DNA of 64,000 nucleotides from assembly GCF_945859705.1 (NCBI RefSeq), contig NC_079136.1, positions 80,414,867 through 80,478,866 of the forward strand. The letters run 5' to 3'. Source of the DNA: Episyrphus balteatus (taxonomy: Eukaryota; Arthropoda; Insecta; Diptera; Syrphidae). Both the position numbers and the translations under genes were made by a program. The notes under the pieces were generated by a model that was given only the letters and a program-made list of their open reading frames with translations, had not been told where the DNA came from and did no database searches. Numbering within the stretch: position 1 is the first letter of the stretch; every line of letters starts with the position of its first letter. Positions 10,808 through 23,472 of the stretch are shown here, in pieces.

Positions 10808-12591
10808 CAGAGGCGGCGGAAGGGGTGTGCGGAGTGTGCCCCCGCACACGGCCCCGCGCTTAGAGGGGCCCCGCGGGCGCTAAATGAAAATGTCTCAGAA
10901 ATAATAAAATGCGAAAAACCATGTCTCTTCTCTTTATTCAAAACAATCAAATAATTGAAATTGGCTTGTTTCCACTCGATTTCCATAATTGCATTGAGAT
11001 GAGTCGAAGCATACATTGGCCACTTTTTGCAAAAGTAGGAAAGAAAAAATAAATTAAACAATTTAAGATTATTGTTTGTTTTTTTTTTTTTTTTATCTCA
11101 AGTGAAGCAGATAATTATAATTAGTTTGCCAAGCAACTTGGATTATCTAAAATTTTGCTTTTAAAATTCCCAATTAAATTTAAAACTCAATGAAATGAAT
11201 ATCTACATTTTTTGTTACAAAATCTCAGTGATAAAAACAGTTTTTTTTTTCTTTTTTCAATTTTTCAATTTTGTATAAGTATTTAAAATTGTATGAAATA
11301 ATTTTTTGTAAAGGTTAAGAATGGGTGGAATTTTCGAATTTTCGCTGTTCGTATTCGAACACATTTTACGGATTCATTGATTTTTCAAAATACGGACGGA
11401 TTTACAATCCACCAAACTTTAAAAACCCGTTTTAAATCAAAAATTTTTCTCAAACAAACATGCGAATAATTTATGTATTTATCAGTTATTTCGTAAAAAA
11501 AAAAATGATTAATAAGTATCTAACAGAGGAAAGTAAACATCAACAAAAACAATTTCAATTGTTACAGGTTGTTTGAAAAGTGTTTTCAAACTAACGTGAG
11601 ACTAGCCTAACCACATTCTTAGAACCATCAAATAAAGAAGTTGTGCAGTTATTTGCGTTTTTCCAACAATAAGATGAGATGGATTTATTCCCTTTTTCCA
11701 ATTGGTAATTCAATTGATATTTTTATATTCTAAAAAAGAAACCGAGAAACTGACGAAAACAAGAATTTCTACATTAAAATAAATAGCTATATTATATTAT
11801 ACCAATTTTAGAAAAGTACAATTTACTCAAAAATGACTAACAATTTTATGAAAAAAAAGCAATCAAGTGTTAGTTTTTATTAGTTTCTATAGTTTGATGA
11901 AGAAAGTTTAATTTTTATTTTTTATTTGAATAGTCAAATTTTAGAAAATTTTGCATTTAATTTTTCTGAAATTTGGAATGTAGATAAAAAATGTCTGCAA
12001 AATTTCATATCAATTTTACTTAATAGTTTTTTTCCGAAAAATGTTTATAGCGATTTCTAACGTTTTGATTTTTTCTAATAACGCGCCCTAATAAAAGAAA
12101 TCAAATAGCTGAAATTCATTCTAGATGTTGTTATTTTGTTTGATTTGAAGAACGAATTAATTTTTTTTTGATATGTACGTTTTAGACCATTTAATAAAAA
12201 ATCTTATTTATATAAAAAGTTTTAAAAATAAAAGCAATCTGAAACTTAAGAAAAAGTTCGTGAGATCGAGTCGTGCATTTTGTTTTTCATCTACAGCCCG
12301 TTCCATTGGAAGTGGTAGTCTTCTATTAGTAGATGTTTTGGTTAATCTAGTACTATCATTTACTGTCTTGGAAATCGCTAGTAAACTACTAGTAGTACTT
12401 TGCCACCTCCCAAAGGAACAGGGCTTACATTGAAATATAACGTTTTGTCTTAAGTTTGTTATTAGAATTTTGAACTTGAACTTGGACGGAATATTTTATA
12501 CTTTTTTCAAAATGATAGTCCAAATTCATTTTCTCAGGGGCCCCAAAATTTACTCTAGCACACGCCTCATTTTGGTCTAGCGCCGCCTCTG
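10808..12591. mobile_element. hAT-type non-autonomous element, 8-bp TSD GTAAAATT
   Basis: The terminal inverted repeat CAGAGGCGGCG begins at 10808 and its complement CGCCGCCTCTG ends at 12591. Both sides carry the exact 8-bp direct repeat GTAAAATT (10800-10807 and 12592-12599). An 8-bp duplication with CAG...CTG ends is characteristic of hAT transposons. Both ends are unusually GC-rich and contain GGGGCCCC-like words, in contrast to the AT-rich middle. Short open frames inside (10807-11061 and 12173-12433) are not recognisable as transposase; a decayed transposase cannot be excluded. 1784 bp. Confidence 0.9.
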
Positions 12592-12599
12592 GTAAAATT

Positions 12600-13853
12600 A
12601 ACCTAAAATGTTTTTTTTTCTGTAGAATTTTTTTTCGATTTTAAAATGATTTAATTATAATGCAGCTTCGGCTATTGGCAGTGCCAGGGTTAGATCGCAT
12701 TGCGGTTAGATAAAAAATTTGAAAGTTAAAATTGAGAAACAATCTACAATTCCCAAATTATAATTGCATGTTAATGCATTTTTTATTATCACGCAGGTGA
12801 GAAAAGAAAATAATATAGGTATCGTAAAAAAACTGAATCTACCTTTTTTTATAAATCTAAAGTAATTTAGAATATAAAATTGATTGTCAACCACCAAGTT
12901 TAATTATGCACAAAAAATTGAGCTTGCTTTAAAAACAATGACTATTTCTAGTCGACCTAGAATTTTCTAGTAAGCTTTTATACTTCACTCTAGTTATTTA
13001 GTTAGTTTGTTATTGGGTGAATGACTAGCAAAGTAGCAACTATGTGGATTTTTTTTAAACTTTGGAATGTATTTGTATAGGTCTATGATAAATTAGTTGT
13101 CTCAACGAAAAAAAAACCTTGCTAAGAGAAATTGTTAGATTTAACAAATATTATTTTTGGAGTTTGTCAAAAATTATGCTTAAGTTACGAGTTACAACTA
13201 AACATATTTTATCACTAAAACGGATTGAGAAAAAATTGATTTTTTTTTTCGGAAAACTGATGCTCAAACTCAGGATTTTGAAAATAAATTAATTGAAAAA
13301 ATTTTAACATGTCTTTTTCCAAAATTTTGCATGATAAAATATTTGATGGCCATATCAATCGTAAGTAGCAATATTTATGCTGTACAGTTTCTTCATTCAA
13401 TAGCCTTTGTTGTTGAAAGTTAAATACAAAAAAATATTAAAGGTCTTGTTTGTCAAAGTTATAGAGGAAATCAAATATTTTAATACCAAAATTAGTATAT
13501 TTCAAGAAAATTCAATGAAATTGAAGTTATGTTTTAAATTTGTTTCAAATCCTTTTCCTCTTCTGAATTGAAACAACAATACCTATATCCAGTAGATACA
13601 TCCACATTCTATTAAAAAATAGTTTTCAAAAGCGTTTTTTTTTTTAAACACTCTTTTGATATCATTTAATTTATAAAATTTAAACCAAAATTTTGTTTGA
13701 GTTCACAAAAATCTTAATTTTAATAAAAAAAAAAAAAAAACAATACTGCAACATCAGCAATTTTTAACCTAGAGAGGTTTAAGTAGCTTTTTGTAATTAC
13801 CGAACGTTTTAAATAACTTATCATCAAAATCGGAGCTGTAAGGAATATCGTAT
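12600..13853. other. Intergenic AT-rich DNA
   Basis: Nothing with gene or element structure seen. Frequent A/T runs, no long open frame, no inverted repeat found by eye. Confidence 0.5.
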
Positions 13854-13857
13854 TTAA

Positions 13858-14391
13858 CCCTTTCGGACCCAGCGTTACTCTCATGTAACATATATTTAAA
13901 AATTCGTAAAAAAATTCCATTAAATAATTTTTTAGGTTTCGATGGCTTAATTGAGAGATAATAATGCCTAGTTACTAGATTAGTACAAAAAGTTAGTCAA
14001 ATATAGTATTTTTTATTTATTTTTTTTTATCGAAAAAGGGACTGAAATTGACATTTTTTTTTTTTGAAAAAAAAAAAAATATATATATTTGGTCATAATT
14101 TTGAAAAAAAAGATATAAAAAATGTTAAACCAGAAAGTGTTTTGTTTTTTGGCTTAGAAGAAGTAGCATACAATGTTGTTCTATAAAAAGTTATTTTGTC
14201 AGTTGTCCGACTTTTTTTGGTGGTCATAGGCAGTGCGTTACTAACATGAGAGTAACACATTAGTTTTGTTATTTATTATTTTGGAAAATAACTTTTTGCT
14301 ATTCATATTTCTTAGTTGTGATGTTGTTGACAGGATAATACTGAAAAAACCTTTTTTTTATTGTGATTTTCATAGCTTGGGTTCGAAGAGG
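13858..14391. mobile_element. TTAA-flanked TIR element (piggyBac-type MITE)
   Basis: Imperfect terminal repeats CCCTTTCGGACCCA (from 13858) and TGGGTTCGAAGAGG (to 14391) are each directly flanked by TTAA (13854-13857, 14392-14395). A second inverted pair lies inside the left end: TTACTCTCATGTAAC near 13875 and CATGAGAGTAACAC near 14245. TTAA duplication and a CCCTT start fit piggyBac-type non-autonomous elements. 534 bp, no coding capacity. Confidence 0.75.
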
Positions 14392-14395
14392 TTAA

Positions 14396-17045
14396 CCTCA
14401 TAAAAACAATATGGAAAAATTAAATTCTTAAAGGTAGATGTTTGTACGCTTCTTTTCTTCGCAAAAAAAAAAAAAAGTTTTATGGACCTTAAACGAACAA
14501 GTTCCTTTCTCGCTGTTCCGTGAAAAGCAAAAGAACTTTAATGGCTCTTTAAAAATTTGTTTTACTTTGTTCCAGAAGCAAATAAACAAGCTAACTTGTT
14601 CCCTTGAGAGTTTAATTTTTTCAATTTATTTTCCGGTAAACATTCCAAGATTGTCTTTCTCGATCTTTCTGCGAATTGTTCTTTTAGTAACTATACCTAC
14701 CCACACATTTTTTTATTTTTTTTTGAATGGATTGAATTTCAAACTATACTGGCTTTTAGGAGTCAATTTGAGTTTTTTAATGAATTCCTCAAAATGTGAC
14801 TGTATTTTTTTGTACATTTTTTCGTTTTTTGTACATTTGTGGTAAATTTTGCAAAGTATAATTATAATTTTAGTAGTTTAAGGTTTGCCGTGAGAAATTC
14901 AGTTCTCCACAGTCCACAGTTTAGTTTAACAGACACATAGAAATTATTTCTTCCAACAAAAGACGAACATATTTCAATGTTTAGTTCCGCCGTTTTGTTC
15001 ACTTTTTAACAAGTTCGAATCCCGAATAAGTAAGACAGATTGATACATGCTTGATATATTATGTAAAATGTTTTACCTTAGAAAGTTTATCAAAAGACTC
15101 TCAGATATTTGCACTTCTAACACAAAAAATCTAGCCTTTAGGCGTAATATGTAGGTACATGGAAAACTGTGGAAATGAGAATTCTAAATGCATTGAAATT
15201 TCAAAGTACTTTATAGGTATGTATCTTAGTTTCCGGGAATTCCGTCTAAAACCAGTCTCCAAATCAGTAAATCATATTGCTTAATATGCAAAAACAATTT
15301 AAAGTTGTTGTCCTTAAAGACTTAGATTTGCATATGTCTTACACATCTCACTCTGATATTGCTTAACAAGAACACAAATTAACAAGAAATAAGAAAGTGC
15401 ATAATATTTCTGCATTACGTCACATCATTTCATGAAATCCGAATAACAGTGAGTTTTTTTTTTTAATTATCTTGAAGTTTGATCTTGTCCATTGCAGAAA
15501 ATGAATCGCGAATAGTACCCAATTCTATGAACTTTATTTTTCTTAAATGCATATTTCGCTGTAATCCAAATCAATTCCACGATTTTGCAGCATATTGTGG
15601 ATATCCAATATTATTTTATGGGGATTTTTATTTTCTGTTAAAACCGGTAAGTAGATAAAACCCAATGAATTCATCAGGAATTTTGTATTTATATTTCTTT
15701 TGAATTAGAAATCCGATTTAAATTTTAAGTTAGCAGGAAATTATTTCCTTTTACAAGGTACTGTTTCACAAATTACCTTGAATAAAGATGCTTCAAATAA
15801 ATTAGTTTAATATTATTAAAAAAACTTCTTCTCGAAATTGTACGAGTATACTGATTTTATTGACCTTTCAAGCTTTTTTTGGGTAAAGTCACTATGCACA
15901 AAAGTTAAATTAAAAATTGAGGACGGTTTGAAAAATCTTAATATTTTAACTTAAAAACACAACATTTATAAAAAAAAAAATCTTCCGATCGCGAAAAGTC
16001 CAAGTTTAAACGATAAACCTGCATCTAAGCGCAACCGATCTGTAAACTGATGTTATTACCAACAAAATTTTCAATCGTAACTGTTGGCTTAGAAAAGTAC
16101 TCATAGCTTAAACTGACTTGAGCATATTGTTGTAAGTTTTCAATAAATGCTCAAATAGGATTTTTCCTTGTAATTATTTTAATGAAAAAAGGTTATACAA
16201 AGTATAGGTTAGGAGTTGTACCTATCTGATATAAATTTATAAAAAAGCTCTCACATGCAATTTTTAATTTTAAACTTTTATTTTCAATATAGTACCAGTA
16301 ATATGCATGACAAAATATCAAAGGTACATAAAACAATAGGTAATAATTATCAAACTCTAAAGAAGTTTCGCACGATTTAATTAAAAAGTTCAATTTGTTG
16401 TTTACGTTTGATAGGGCACAAATAATGAAAACAAATTGCGTTTGAAAGATAAAGGTAATTGGTAAAAAAAAAGAAACACAACAAAATTTTGGTTACATGA
16501 ACAGAAATTTGACAAAATTATAGTTATAAAAATAAAACTGCAAATTTACTAAAATTTCTATCAATATTGAAATTATTATTTTAATTTATTTTTTAATGTT
16601 CAGATTAATTCTTTAAATATTATATTTTGTTTAATCACAAAACATTAGATATTCACTTGCATCTGTACAAAAGTTATGCAATCCTAAACATAACTGAATT
16701 CGACATTACAATCACAATATGACAATTTATTATTATGATCAAAAATAAGAAAATATGTCATCTATTGCGTGTAGATTGGGCAAAGAAGAAAGAAATAATA
16801 TGTTTGGGTAAAAATTTATGGGTTTACTTCATTTATTATTATTTTGGTGGAACAGGAAATTTTCTAAACACATGACTTCCAATAGAAAACAATATTGGAA
16901 AGCTTCGGAAGCACTATTTTTTTCATGAACGTAGAACATTTTATATTAGTTAGCTGGCTAAGAATTGAAAAAGAATTCACTTGTGATAAAAACATGATAT
17001 TTTGATGGTTGGTTGTGCTCAAAATACTTATAGTTTTGAAATATT
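14396..17045. other. Intergenic AT-rich DNA
   Basis: No gene, exon or bounded element recognised over 2.6 kb. The open frame at 14438-14845 (135 codons) is rich in F, L and S from T-runs, has no homology I recognise, and is probably chance. Confidence 0.5.
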
Positions 17046-17093
17046 GGGAAACTTTCGATCAGGGCTGTAAAAATATCAATTAAAAAAAAATGC

Positions 17094-17735
17094 ATTTGAA
17101 TTCAAAAAAAAAAGCTAATATTGCAAAGAATATTTGCATTAAAAAAATATATACATATCTATGTATTATCATTCGAACTGAAACATAGGTATTTGCATTG
17201 AAAAAAAAATATTTATTGGAACTGAAAGAAATTTGCATCAAAAAAAATGTTATTGCAACTAAAAAATATTTGCAATGAAAATAAAAATTTTATTGCAAAT
17301 AAAAAATTTTAATATTTTTTTTTCAATATTCGTCGAATTTCTTACAATTTTGGCTATTTGCTCATACATAAGCTAACTATAATAATGAACAAATAGCCAA
17401 AATAGTAAGAAATTCGACGAATATTAAAAAAAAAAACAATGCAAACATTTTGCATTGAATTTTTTGTTCAATGCAGAAAATGTTTTATTTGCAATAAATT
17501 TTTTTTTTATTGCAAAATATTTTTATTTGCAGTACCTACAAATTTTATTTTATTGCAAAATATTTCTATTTGCAGTACCTAAAAATTTTATTTTGAATGC
17601 AAAATATTTTTCAGTTGCAATAACATTTTTTTTAGTGCAAAATTTTTTTATTTCCAATCAAAATTTTTTTGAATGCAAAAAAAATTTATTTTTTAATATA
17701 AATTCTTTTCAGTTGCAATAATTTTTACTTGCGAT
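17094..17735. repeat. TTGCA-periodic foldback repeat with central hairpin
   Basis: Words of the form ATTTGCAATGAAAA recur about every 30-40 bases on the left half, and their complements (TTTTTATTGCAAA) on the right half. At the centre, 17325-17363 and 17387-17425 are near-perfect inverted arms of about 40 bp (AATATTCGTCGAATTTCTTA and its complement). The whole is a low-complexity foldback of about 640 bp. The 88-codon frame at 17455-17721 is read from it. Confidence 0.8.
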
Positions 17736-17740
17736 ATAGG

Positions 17741-18717
17741 TACTATAGGGCAAGTTTAGGACTCGTAAAAAAAATCGAACTCGAGATAACAATTTTACAT
17801 GACATTACGATGATGGAGAATGCCAAAAAAGTGGGTCCGGCAATTCTGTCTGTCTGTCTGTCTGTCTGTGTGTCTGTCTCTATCTGGAGCTTCAGCCTAA
17901 ACGAGTGAAGTGATTTTCTTCAAACTTGGTAGTTAGCAGTTTTTGGTGATTCCCTAGAGGGGAAATTGAAATTTTTTTTTATCACCAAAACTAACGGTAC
18001 CTGCCATATAACGGAAATAGAAAAGTTAATTTTTTTCAAAAACTGCTCTAACGATTTTGATTAAAATTTTTGTGTGTAGTACTACACATAAGAGCCAACT
18101 TTTTAAATAAAAAAAATATTTTTTGTACCGTTATTAACGGTACCTGTCATAGAACGGGTTTTTTCATTTCTGAATATCTCGTACAACATTAACCCGATTT
18201 AAATGAAAATTTTTATACAAACGTGTGTAAGTAAAGATAATATTAAAAATTTAGAAAATTTTCAAAAAACGCATTTTTAGATTTTTAAAAAATATTTCAA
18301 AATTTTTTTTTTTGAAAAATCAATTTTTTGAAAACGGATCAATGAAAAATTTTGAAATTTAGTTTTTATGTGTAAATTAATTATTTCTTCAATATGGCAT
18401 ACCAACTTTTTTTTTGAAAAATGTTAAAAAATTTTTATACATAAAAAATTATTTTTTTAAAAAACGGCTCCTACAATTTTCGAAAATTTTTTTCTAAAAA
18501 TACCTTTTTATACAAGAAATAAAATGGCATATTTGTTTTTTGTTTTAAGATAATTTAAAACGGAGTTTAATTAATTATAAAAACAGATTTAATTTTTTAT
18601 ACTACTTATAAAATTTCTTCAAAATATCAAATTTTAAATTTCTTGAATTAAAAGCTTTAACATTATAGTTACTTTAAGCATAAGAGCAAGTACGTGCGAC
18701 CCCAGTCGTGCAATTTA
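17741..18717 (+). repeat. GTCT-repeat interspersed element, copy 2 (apparently full length)
   Basis: Starts at TACTATAGGGCAAGTTTAGG, has GTCTGTCTGTCTGTCTGTC at about 17848-17870, then the AACTTGG box near 17925 and two blocks around AACGGTACCTGYCATA. It ends with GCAAGTACGTGCGACCCCAG at about 18700. The copies at 1-723 (minus), 37680-38046 (minus) and 63400-64000 (plus) share these blocks. No coding capacity. The resemblance is to mini-me/DINE-1-like elements. Confidence 0.75.
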
Positions 18718-19171
18718 TTTTATTTGAAAAAATACTTTTTTTTTAATTTGTAATGAAAAACAAAATTGTATTGTGAGTTCGGACAACTTTTTTAATTAGT
18801 TTCAGCAAATTGGATCAGTTGTCAAATTTTTTACTTTTACTCAAATGACGAATGTTAACTCTTTTTTATGTGGTTAAAATGTAAAATTTGTTGATACCAT
18901 TTTTTCCATTTTTTTTTTTGGAAAATATTCACGAAAAACATGCATTTAAAAATGACGCAAATTTGTTAAAATATTCATCAAGCTTTTTAGCCAAAATTCC
19001 ATTAAAAAAAAAGAAAAACACAAAAGCAGAAAGCAATAATTGTTGGTAATACAATCGGATTATTCATAAAAATGTCAAAGTTAGCGAAAAATTCTATTCT
19101 AGTCTTCTTCCTATCTTCTTCCTACATCTTCATGCTTAAGTAACTCATTCAATGTTGCGAGGTTATTGCTC
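18718..19171. other. Intergenic AT-rich DNA
   Basis: No gene or element recognised. Confidence 0.5.
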
Positions 19172-19624
19172 TTTATCTGCAATGCCGTCTTTACCATAAG
19201 GGCACACGGGGCCCGTGCCCAGGGCCCCCATTCTCAGGGGGGCCCCGAAGGTACTTTTATTCTTAAAGCATTTTTGTCGGGCAGTTTTTTCTACACCTAT
19301 ACGGAATATATATAAAGAAAACAAATTATGTGGCGTTGTATGCGGACAAAATTTTAAATCCAAACGACCAAACCCAAATTCAATTTTCAAAAAAAAATAA
19401 GACATTAATATTTTCAAAAAACAAGAAAAATATCTTTTTTTCCACTGTAGGTAAAATTATTTATTATTTATTAATAAAAACAACGAATTCTCTTCTATTA
19501 TCTTTTTAATTAAATAATAACTTCGTTTCAAGTTTGCAAAACTGCAAATCAGTGTAAAAATATGTGTAGATTTGCATTAAAAGACGAAAAAAGAATCAAT
19601 TCGTCGGCAAAAAAACATCAATAC

Positions 19625-20099
19625 TTTTTCCGCTGGAAAACAGTGAGATATAGATTTTTGAAAAGCAAACAGTGAGACATAGATCTAAAAAAAATTATTT
19701 TAACATGATTTCGTAGCGTTTTTTGTTTCGTTTTTTTTTTGGCTTCTTTGTAATTTTTTTTGAAAAAAAAAAAAAATGGATTAAAGTAACATAAATTAAT
19801 TAATTATATACTTGTCAATTACCTAATTATTTGACGGTTTCGTTAATTTGTTTCACAAAAGACTGTCTCACTGATCGCACCCCTTTCAGTGAGACGTTGA
19901 GACAGTGAGACGTTTTGACTTTTTCTACATTTTAGTCCAATGTGATGCTCTCCTTCATTCTTTAACTTCAACTTTTCTTGCAACTTTAAGATAAAATATG
20001 TCTTAAAGTGACTTCAAAGTTTGGTTAAGCTATCTTGAAAACATTCTAAGATATACCAATTTAAAAAAAGGATGTCTCACTGTTCGCACCTTTCCCGTA
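19625..20099 (-). mobile_element. Truncated copy of the GTCTCACTG-repeat element
   Basis: The right edge TGTCTCACTGTTCGCACC at about 20073 and the following CTTTCCCGTAC correspond to the left terminus of the element at 54816-55678, inverted. The adjoining stretch 19905-20070 matches 54840-55010 base for base over long runs. The other terminus is missing. Confidence 0.75.
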
Positions 20100-20214
20100 C
20101 ATGTTTTTTTTTTTTTTCAAAGCAAAATCGTTATCCGTTTTTGAGAAAATTGCAATATCTCGAAAACTTTATATTGGAGATATCCGTTGAAAAGGAGACA
20201 TTATAATCATTTTT

Positions 20215-20379
20215 ATCAAAAAAAACAAAACCGACTTCCATGATTCAAAACGGGGTTTTATGGTTTTTTTTAATAGTTCCTATGGCTTTAACTGAACGAA
20301 ATTGAACTGCAGCCACTAGCTTTCCAATACAAAAAGAATTACCAAAATTGATTGACTATGTCCAAAGTTATGCGGTAAC

Positions 20380-20411
<32 letters not shown>

Positions 20412-20450
20412 TACAGACGAATTGAATACCTCCTCCTTTTTGGAACGCTC
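20215..20450 (-). repeat. Dispersed repeat, inverted partner of 21600-21850
   Basis: Contains AAAACCGACTTCCATGATTC and, at its other end, GAATTGAATACCTCCTCC. Both return inverted at 21625-21835. An A-run of about 29 bases lies at 20384-20411. The pair shows a short mobile repeat present twice within 1.5 kb. Confidence 0.7.
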
Positions 20451-20812
20451 TTGGAAATTACGTACAAATCGTCTGTACCGAGTTTTTAGCAAATCTCAAT
20501 CCGTTTCAGCTCTTTTTTTTTCAATTCTTCAAACTGAAACTTATAACGGATACAGGGTATAATTATTGGCAGTATAAAAAGTACAATTATTGGCAGTGGC
20601 AACGATTGATGTCTCAATGCACGTATTAATGGGAACCCCTGTTAATAATGAAGAAACTAGGTACTTTATATGGAACGATATATTGGCACCCCTTTTTAAC
20701 CATAACCATTGCGTTTAAGCCAACCATTGTACTTATTTTACTTTCCAAAAGGGCCCCAAATTCTTATGTGCCCAAGGGCCCCAGGATAGTTAAAGACGGC
20801 CCTGTTTATCTG

Positions 20813-21595
20813 TACAGTATGCACTGCACATATTTAGCTTTAACATCAATCAAGCATTGGCGTCTTCATACACATTATCAAGAATATATCTAAGATTACC
20901 CGAAGTCGGTAGGTGTGTAGAAAATTATTTATGTTTGATTTCTGCTTCTATTTCTTCTATTCTATTTTCTTAGTTTTTCTTCATATATAGTTCATTCAAT
21001 ATTGAAAATTTGTAGTGAAACCTACTAATCATCCAAGAGAAGAATGGTTTTCGATGCAAAAGTATGACCTCTAAAATGTTTGTATTTACATTGTAAAACA
21101 CAATCCGATGAATGATTTTTTTTTTAATGCAAATGAAAATACAAATACATACTAAATATATTTTTCTAATGTTTAACTGAATTTAATTTACTTGTACGCA
21201 AACAATTTTACATAAAATTAAATTGTAACACTTAAAATATTATCGATCACTAACACTATATTTTTAATTAAAATTATTTTGTTATTTAACAATTCATATT
21301 CATATTCACAAAACGAAAACCACCTACCTTCTTGTTTCATGTCAATTTTATACTGATCACACATATTTTTTTTAATGTTACTGGTTAATCCCTTTGACAT
21401 TTCTTGTCAAAAAATAAATTTTTGCTTCAACGCTGCAAGAAAAGTATAACTTAAAACACTTTTAATAAATAAAATGAATTTAGACTTCAAGAGATAAGTA
21501 CATTAAAAATGTACACTATGACGTATACGTACTTTTTTGTTGTTTAATTTAAATTTAGTATTATTGCATTTCAAACATAATAATTATAGGGCAAG
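20813..21595. other. Intergenic AT-rich DNA
   Basis: No gene or element seen. Confidence 0.5.
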
Positions 21596-21850
21596 GAAAG
21601 TCAAAAAAAAGCTACCAAAAAGGAGGAGGTATTCAATTCGTCTGTATTTGTTTTTATGTTTGTTATACCTCATAACTTTGGACTGTGTGAACTAATTTTG
21701 ATAATTCCTTTTGTATTGGAAAGCTGGTGCTTTCAGTGTAGTCCCATTTCAATTTCGTTCAGTTCTGGCTATAGAAACTATGAGAAAAACCATAAAACCC
21801 AGTTTTGATCCTTGGAAGTCGGTTTTGTTTTTTTTTTTTTATCAAAATAA
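21596..21850 (+). repeat. Dispersed repeat (GGAGGAGGTATTCAATTCG type), plus copy
   Basis: Inverted copy of 20215-20450, beginning with a GGGCAAGGAAAG word similar to the GTCT-repeat element end. It runs through AAGGAGGAGGTATTCAATTC to GGAAGTCGGTTTTG. Similar repeats are common in insect genomes (recollection, not tested). Confidence 0.65.
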
Positions 21851-23472
21851 TTATATTTGTTACGCTTCAGCTGCGTACTTTGCTTAAAACCTAATACGTA
21901 ACGTACGAGGTAATACGAAATTTTCCGTGCAAAAATAGCACAAAGAAATCTTAACGAAAAATCACGTTATGCTTTTCGTTTTTTAGTACGCAGCTCGAGA
22001 GAAAAATTGGAGAGTTTTCACATATTTGTCACTCACTTTTAAGTGTCCTGTGCTTGTTTCTCTACCCAAAAGACTTTTTTGTTGATGGTTTTTTTCAGTT
22101 TCAATTTATTTGTTTTTGTTTTAAAACTTATGTATTTTCTCATGTTTTTTTCTTGAATTAAATTTTATTTGAAGGTATGTGACTTTGACGTTATACTCGA
22201 TGATATTTAAATTTTTTTTTTTAATTTATAAAAGTTTCAAAATCGACAGAGAAATGCTTACGAAAAAAATTTCATCGAAAAATTTCTCAAAGTAAAAAAA
22301 AAATTAATTTTAAGTAAAAAAATGAAAAACAAAAAAACATAAATAAAATTCCTGCATTTTGTGTTGAAAATGTTTGGAGATTTTTCACTAAAAGTGCGTA
22401 CTCTAGAACAAAAAGCAGAACGGTCTTTGGCAATAATACGTGGACTTTCGAAATATATCCCGACTATTTCCACGATCTTGTCCATCAATTTTGCCTTTAA
22501 TTTGTTAAGTTTGAAATCTTACTGACAAAAATTTACCAATATTTGGTCTAATTATAAATTAATTCTGTCTTCGTTCTACCAATTTTTTTTCACAATCAAC
22601 AGCTTATTCTTGTAAAGAATCCAGTAGACAATCCATATTTGTTTCCAAGACAAAATCAATAGATTTCCCTCGAAATTTTGTAAATTTTAATGACGTTTTA
22701 CTTTGTTGTTCATTTTGTATTACTAACAATTTCCATACTTAGCGAATATCTATTTATACAATAATTGATAAGTATTATAAATAGCTAAAAAACTAATAAT
22801 CAATATTCAATAAACTTGTTTTTTTTTTCGATTGATTTACTACAAACAATCCATAATCGCTTATTATTTAAATTTTCTTGCAAATTATAATTTAAATTCT
22901 GCATTAAGAACATTAATTAAAAAACCAGCTATCTTCAATCTTTCTTTTTTTTTCTAATAATTCATTAAACTAGTTTAGATGCATTTATATATGCAATTTT
23001 GTATAGTTTAATAATAACTTTGTGGAAATTGGTAGCAATAGAGATGGGTTGGGTTAAGTTTCTTTATTATACCTACTCAAAAAAACTATACAAGTAACGA
23101 CTCAATGAAATCAATTGAGCCAAATTGTTAAATAAAAGCTTTATTGAATCAGAGAGACTGAGAATGAGAATTCTCTCTTTTAGTAACAAAATACAAAAAG
23201 CTAATCTAAGTACATTTTTGTTAGGAAAAGTATCGCACTTAGAATGAAGTAGGTATTTGTAAATTTTGTAGATTAGATACTCTTATTATCTATAATAGAT
23301 ATGTATGGCGGAAACAGAAAAAAAAAATATTTCGACAAAATAATGTTTAGTTGATATTTTTAAACCCACCTCAAAGGACGCCTAAATAATGTTTTTATTT
23401 TTTTTTTTGCTAAATGTTAACTATAGTACAATTTAATAAAATTCAATAGCTTTATTATATTTTTGTAGAATT
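21851..23472. other. Intergenic region upstream of gene B
   Basis: A weak inverted pair around 21875 (AGCTGCGTACT) and 21990 (AGTACGCAGCT) is the only structure seen. The promoter of gene B must lie at its right end, but no reliable TATA or initiator could be assigned. Confidence 0.4.

Larger units (their letters stand above)
19180..20804. mobile_element. hAT-type element with 8-bp TSD TTTATCTG, carrying nested repeats
   Basis: Terminal repeats are CAATGCCGTCTTTACC at 19180 and TTAAAGACGGCCCTG ending at 20804. The exact 8-bp direct repeat TTTATCTG lies at 19172-19179 and 20805-20812. Both ends carry GGGCCCC-rich stretches, as in the element at 10808-12591. A truncated GTCTCACTG-type element (about 19625-20099) and a dispersed repeat (20215-20450) sit inside and account for much of its 1625 bp. 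Confidence 0.88.

Noticed and set aside
14438..14845. 135-codon plus-strand frame as a gene
   Set aside because: F/L/S-rich composition from T-runs, no motif, no start context or neighbour exon.
17848..17870. CRISPR-like or satellite array from the GTCT run
   Set aside because: It is a short microsatellite within a dispersed insect repeat; no spacer structure exists anywhere in the window.
20215..21850. Horizontal transfer of a Lepidoptera-type repeat
   Set aside because: The GGAGGAGGT...CAATTCG word recalls repeats seen in moths and butterflies, but this is memory of a short motif and cannot be tested here.
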